NCBI GenBank assembly: GCA_022568115.1
Contig: JADFFP010000056.1
Location: 1-7,587, forward strand
Direction: 5' to 3'
Source: Pseudomonadota bacterium
Lineage (GTDB): Bacteria; Pseudomonadota; Alphaproteobacteria; Sphingomonadales; SMXR01
Length of the DNA stretch: 7,587 bases
Both the position numbers and the translations under genes were made by a program. Numbering within the stretch: position 1 is the first letter of the stretch; each line of letters opens with the position of its first letter. Shown here one piece after another: positions 6,546-7,587 of this stretch. The notes beneath the pieces were generated by a model. It saw only the letters and a program-made list of their open reading frames with translations, made no database searches and had not been told where the DNA came from.

Positions 6546-6585
6546 CCCTCTCCCTTGATGGGAGAGGGTAGGGTGAGGGTGAAAT
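6546..6585 (+). repeat. GGGAGAGGG-type repeat, copy 2, with 9-bp hairpin
   Basis: CCCTCTCCC (6546-6554) and GGGAGAGGG (6560-6568) pair perfectly around TTGAT. The right arm begins the 26-base sequence identical to 6350-6375. Confidence 0.85.
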
Positions 6586-6593
6586 GAACTGGA

Positions 6594-6608
6594 GGTGCGT
6601 CTAGCACC
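6594..6608. repeat. Small hairpin flanking element copy B
   Basis: GGTGC (6594-6598) and GCACC (6604-6608) form a 5-bp stem with a 5-base loop just outside H3 of copy B. It may be a fourth hairpin specific to this copy. Confidence 0.35.
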
Positions 6609-6612
6609 GACC

Positions 6613-6685
6613 GGGGCCAAGCGGCCCCCGGCAGTCGTCTGCCGCCCTCCCGGAGCGATAGCCGGAGGCTATCTTGCGTGAGGGA
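6613..6685 (-). repeat. Three-hairpin repeat element, copy B
   Basis: Read on the - strand: box TCCCTCACGCAA (6685-6674), H1 GATAGCC/GGCTATC (6673-6667, 6663-6657; loop TCC), linker GCTCCGGGAGGG (6656-6645, same as copy A), H2 CGGCAG/CTGCCG (6644-6639, 6634-6629; loop ACGA) and H3 GGGGCC/GGCCCC (6628-6623, 6618-6613; loop GCTT). Relative to copy A, four of seven H1 pairs and three of the five inner H2 pairs change on both sides. Confidence 0.8.
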
Positions 6686-6693
6686 TATAATAG

Positions 6694-6722
6694 TTGCCCT
6701 AATAAGGGAGCAACGCTATAAA
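6694..6722 (+). promoter_or_regulatory. Promoter of tRNA-Pro
   Basis: TTGCCC (6694-6699) and TATAAA (6717-6722) are separated by exactly 17 bases. Initiation would fall near 6729, about 8 bases before the mature tRNA. The spacer and -35 contain an inverted repeat, GTTGC (6693-6697) with GCAAC (6710-6714). Confidence 0.7.
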
Positions 6723-6736
6723 CCGCCTCGACGGTC

Positions 6737-6813
6737 CGGAGCGTAGCGCAGCCTGGTAGCGCACTTCACTGGGGGTGAAGGGGTCGTGGGTTCGAATCCC
6801 GCCGCTCCGACCA
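6737..6813 (+). tRNA. tRNA-Pro, anticodon GGG
   Basis: A complete 77-base cloverleaf with encoded CCA. The acceptor stem is CGGAGCG/CGCTCCG (6737-6743, 6803-6809), discriminator A6810 and CCA 6811-6813. The anticodon stem is CTTCA/TGAAG (6764-6768, 6776-6780) around a 7-base loop with anticodon GGG (6771-6773), reading CCC and CCU. The T-arm has GTGGG/CCCGC around TTCGAAT (6786-6802). The D-arm AGCCTGGTAGC and this body sequence are typical of bacterial tRNA-Pro. It has its own promoter and lies next to the merR-like gene, as in other Alphaproteobacteria. Confidence 0.97.
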
Positions 6814-6925
6814 TCCGCCTTCGCCAAGGCTACGGCGAGACAAGGCCCTAAAGAGCCTTGAATTGCGAGCAGGAGTGTCGCGCCATAGCTTTACGCGACG
6901 GCGGAAGCCTTGGCGTAGGAGGGCT
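6814..6925 (+). repeat. Second repeat family, copy abutting the tRNA 3' end
   Basis: It starts at the first base after the tRNA CCA with TCCGCC (6814-6819) and contains GGCTAC (6828-6833), TGTCGCGCCATAG (6876-6888) and GGCGGAAG (6900-6907), the same ordered blocks as in 6130-6225. Its outer arms are inverted: TTCGCCAAGGCT (6820-6831) against AGCCTTGGCGTA (6906-6917), 11 of 12. An inner hairpin CAAGGC/GCCTTG (6841-6846, 6855-6860) lies between. The right edge is uncertain. No T-run follows, so it is not an obvious terminator for the tRNA. Confidence 0.6.
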
Positions 6926-6992
6926 GTTTAAAACCAAGAAACTTTGCCGTCGGCTTCGAGTGGCTTACGCCAGATGAAATAACGCTGAAGTT

Positions 6993-7587
6993 CTAATTCA
7001 GCAAATTAACGACCAAAACCCCGGCGAAATTGGCGATCGCGAAACCGAGCGACCCGGCCACGATGGCGGGGGTCACCAGGTGGTTCCAGCCGGCGGCGGC
7101 GGCCATCCCGGCGGCGGTCGGCGGGCCGCAGACACAGGCGTTTGAAGCGGTCGCGATCTCGGCGATATCGAACTTCAAAAGCCGCCCCAACCCGAAGGTG
7201 ATGACAAAATGGACCGCCATGATGGTGGCGGCGAAAAACAGCAGGCCGGGGCCATACTCGAAAAGGGTGTAAATATCCCCGGATGAGCCCAGCGCGGCGA
7301 AGAACACCAGCATCAAAATCATGCCCAGCTGGAACGGGCCGCTGGCCGCCTTGACCCGTTCCCGGAACAGGGTGGCGGCGGCGATCGCCAACATTGTTAC
7401 GACAATCAGCGAAGTGCCGGGAACGCTTGTCAAATCCTGGATAAAGGCGCCAGCCCGAATGAAAACAAATGCCAGAAACAGTGAAAACAGGGTCGCTGGA
7501 ATATCAAAATCCCTGGTCCCCCAGGACCAGCCCGCGGCGCCGGTCTTTAGAGCTGGCGTTTTCCTGGGCGCGGCTTTGCCGGCGATC
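6993..7587 (-). CDS. DUF819 family integral membrane protein, C-terminal part (partial)
   Basis: The frame is open to the right edge, so this gene begins outside the window. A TTG at 7433 is merely internal: hydrophobic coding continues upstream (PATLFSLFLAFVF) after a basic loop (KAAPRKTPALK). About 197 residues are visible, near half of a usual 380-400 residue DUF819 (YjcL-like) protein. Family marks are FFAALGSSGDI, the long helix GPGLLFFAATIMAVHFVITF and AEIATASNACVCGPPTAAG (about 7163-7107), followed by the closing segment LVTPAIVAGSLGFAIANFAG. At least five membrane segments are visible. The function of DUF819 is not established; a transporter-like role is only a guess from its topology. 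It converges on tRNA-Pro and no clear terminator is seen downstream of its TAG. Confidence 0.88.
   Translation of the reverse strand, partial: IAGKAAPRKTPALKTGAAGWSWGTRDFDIPATLFSLFLAFVFIRAGAFIQDLTSVPGTSLIVVTMLAIAAATLFRERVKAASGPFQLGMILMLVFFAALGSSGDIYTLFEYGPGLLFFAATIMAVHFVITFGLGRLLKFDIAEIATASNACVCGPPTAAGMAAAAGWNHLVTPAIVAGSLGFAIANFAGVLVVNLLN

Larger units (their letters stand above)
5991..6690. repeat. Non-coding mosaic of repeats between the merR gene and tRNA-Pro
   Basis: These 700 bases hold no credible coding sequence. They begin with TTATCCCTCACGCAA and end with TTGCGTGAGGGATATAA, near-perfect inverted ends belonging to copies A and B of a three-hairpin element. Inside are copies D and C, a second repeat family, two GTCA-type hairpins, a perfect 26-base direct repeat and a terminator-like hairpin, each listed separately. 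The block fills the gap from the merR stop codon to the tRNA promoter. No transposase gene and no clear target-site duplication are visible. Confidence 0.85.

Noticed and set aside
5991..6690. CRISPR array
   Set aside because: Repeats differ in orientation, sequence and spacing and have internal hairpins; there are no regular spacers and no cas genes.
5991..6690. Complete insertion sequence
   Set aside because: No transposase-like reading frame in any frame, and no clear target duplication at the edges.
6686..6691. Consensus TATAAT -10 before the tRNA
   Set aside because: No -35 lies 16-18 bases upstream (the sequence there is CGGAGG), whereas TTGCCC-N17-TATAAA nearer the tRNA is well formed. 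It may be a by-product of the repeat edge.
7433..7587. Treating the DUF819 gene as starting at 7433
   Set aside because: The codon there is TTG, and the same frame continues upstream with a membrane segment to the window edge, so the gene is partial.

Overview
The window looks like a core chromosomal region of an alphaproteobacterium. It is GC-rich, and the gene order (bamE diverging from a ubiquinol-cytochrome c chaperone gene, then yceD/DUF177, plsX, fabH, ihfA, a MerR-type regulator and tRNA-Pro) is one I associate with that class. The species cannot be named from the sequence alone.

Layout. Positions 1-1024 (+) hold the C-terminal half of a membrane proton-pumping pyrophosphatase, closed by a strong intrinsic terminator. 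The outer-membrane lipoprotein gene bamE (1090-1566, -) runs convergently toward the same terminator. On the other side of a 146-base divergent spacer a + strand series begins. It holds a cytochrome bc1 assembly chaperone and yceD, overlapping by four bases, then plsX and fabH separated by 8 bases. After a 176-base spacer with a probable promoter come ihfA and a MerR-like regulator with a long Pro/Glu-rich linker. Together these genes cover envelope assembly (BamE), respiratory complex assembly, 23S rRNA/ribosome assembly (YceD), fatty acid and phospholipid initiation (FabH, PlsX) and nucleoid/transcription control (IHF, MerR).

From 5991 to about 6690 there are no credible genes. The stretch is a mosaic of repeats. 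Its edges are inverted copies of a compact element of roughly 73-75 bases made of three consecutive hairpins. Two further copies lie inside, one of them split by a second repeat family. Stem sequences differ between copies while pairing is kept and several loops stay constant, so the fold appears to be what is conserved. Between the copies are two GTCA-type hairpin repeats in opposite orientation, a perfect 26-base direct repeat of the GGGAGAGGG type, and a terminator-like hairpin.

A tRNA-Pro(GGG) gene with its own well-spaced promoter follows (6694-6813). A copy of the second repeat family directly abuts its CCA end. The window closes with the C-terminal part of a DUF819 membrane protein on the - strand, which is open across the right edge. 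The least explained part of the window is the covarying hairpin element; I do not recognise it as a named family.
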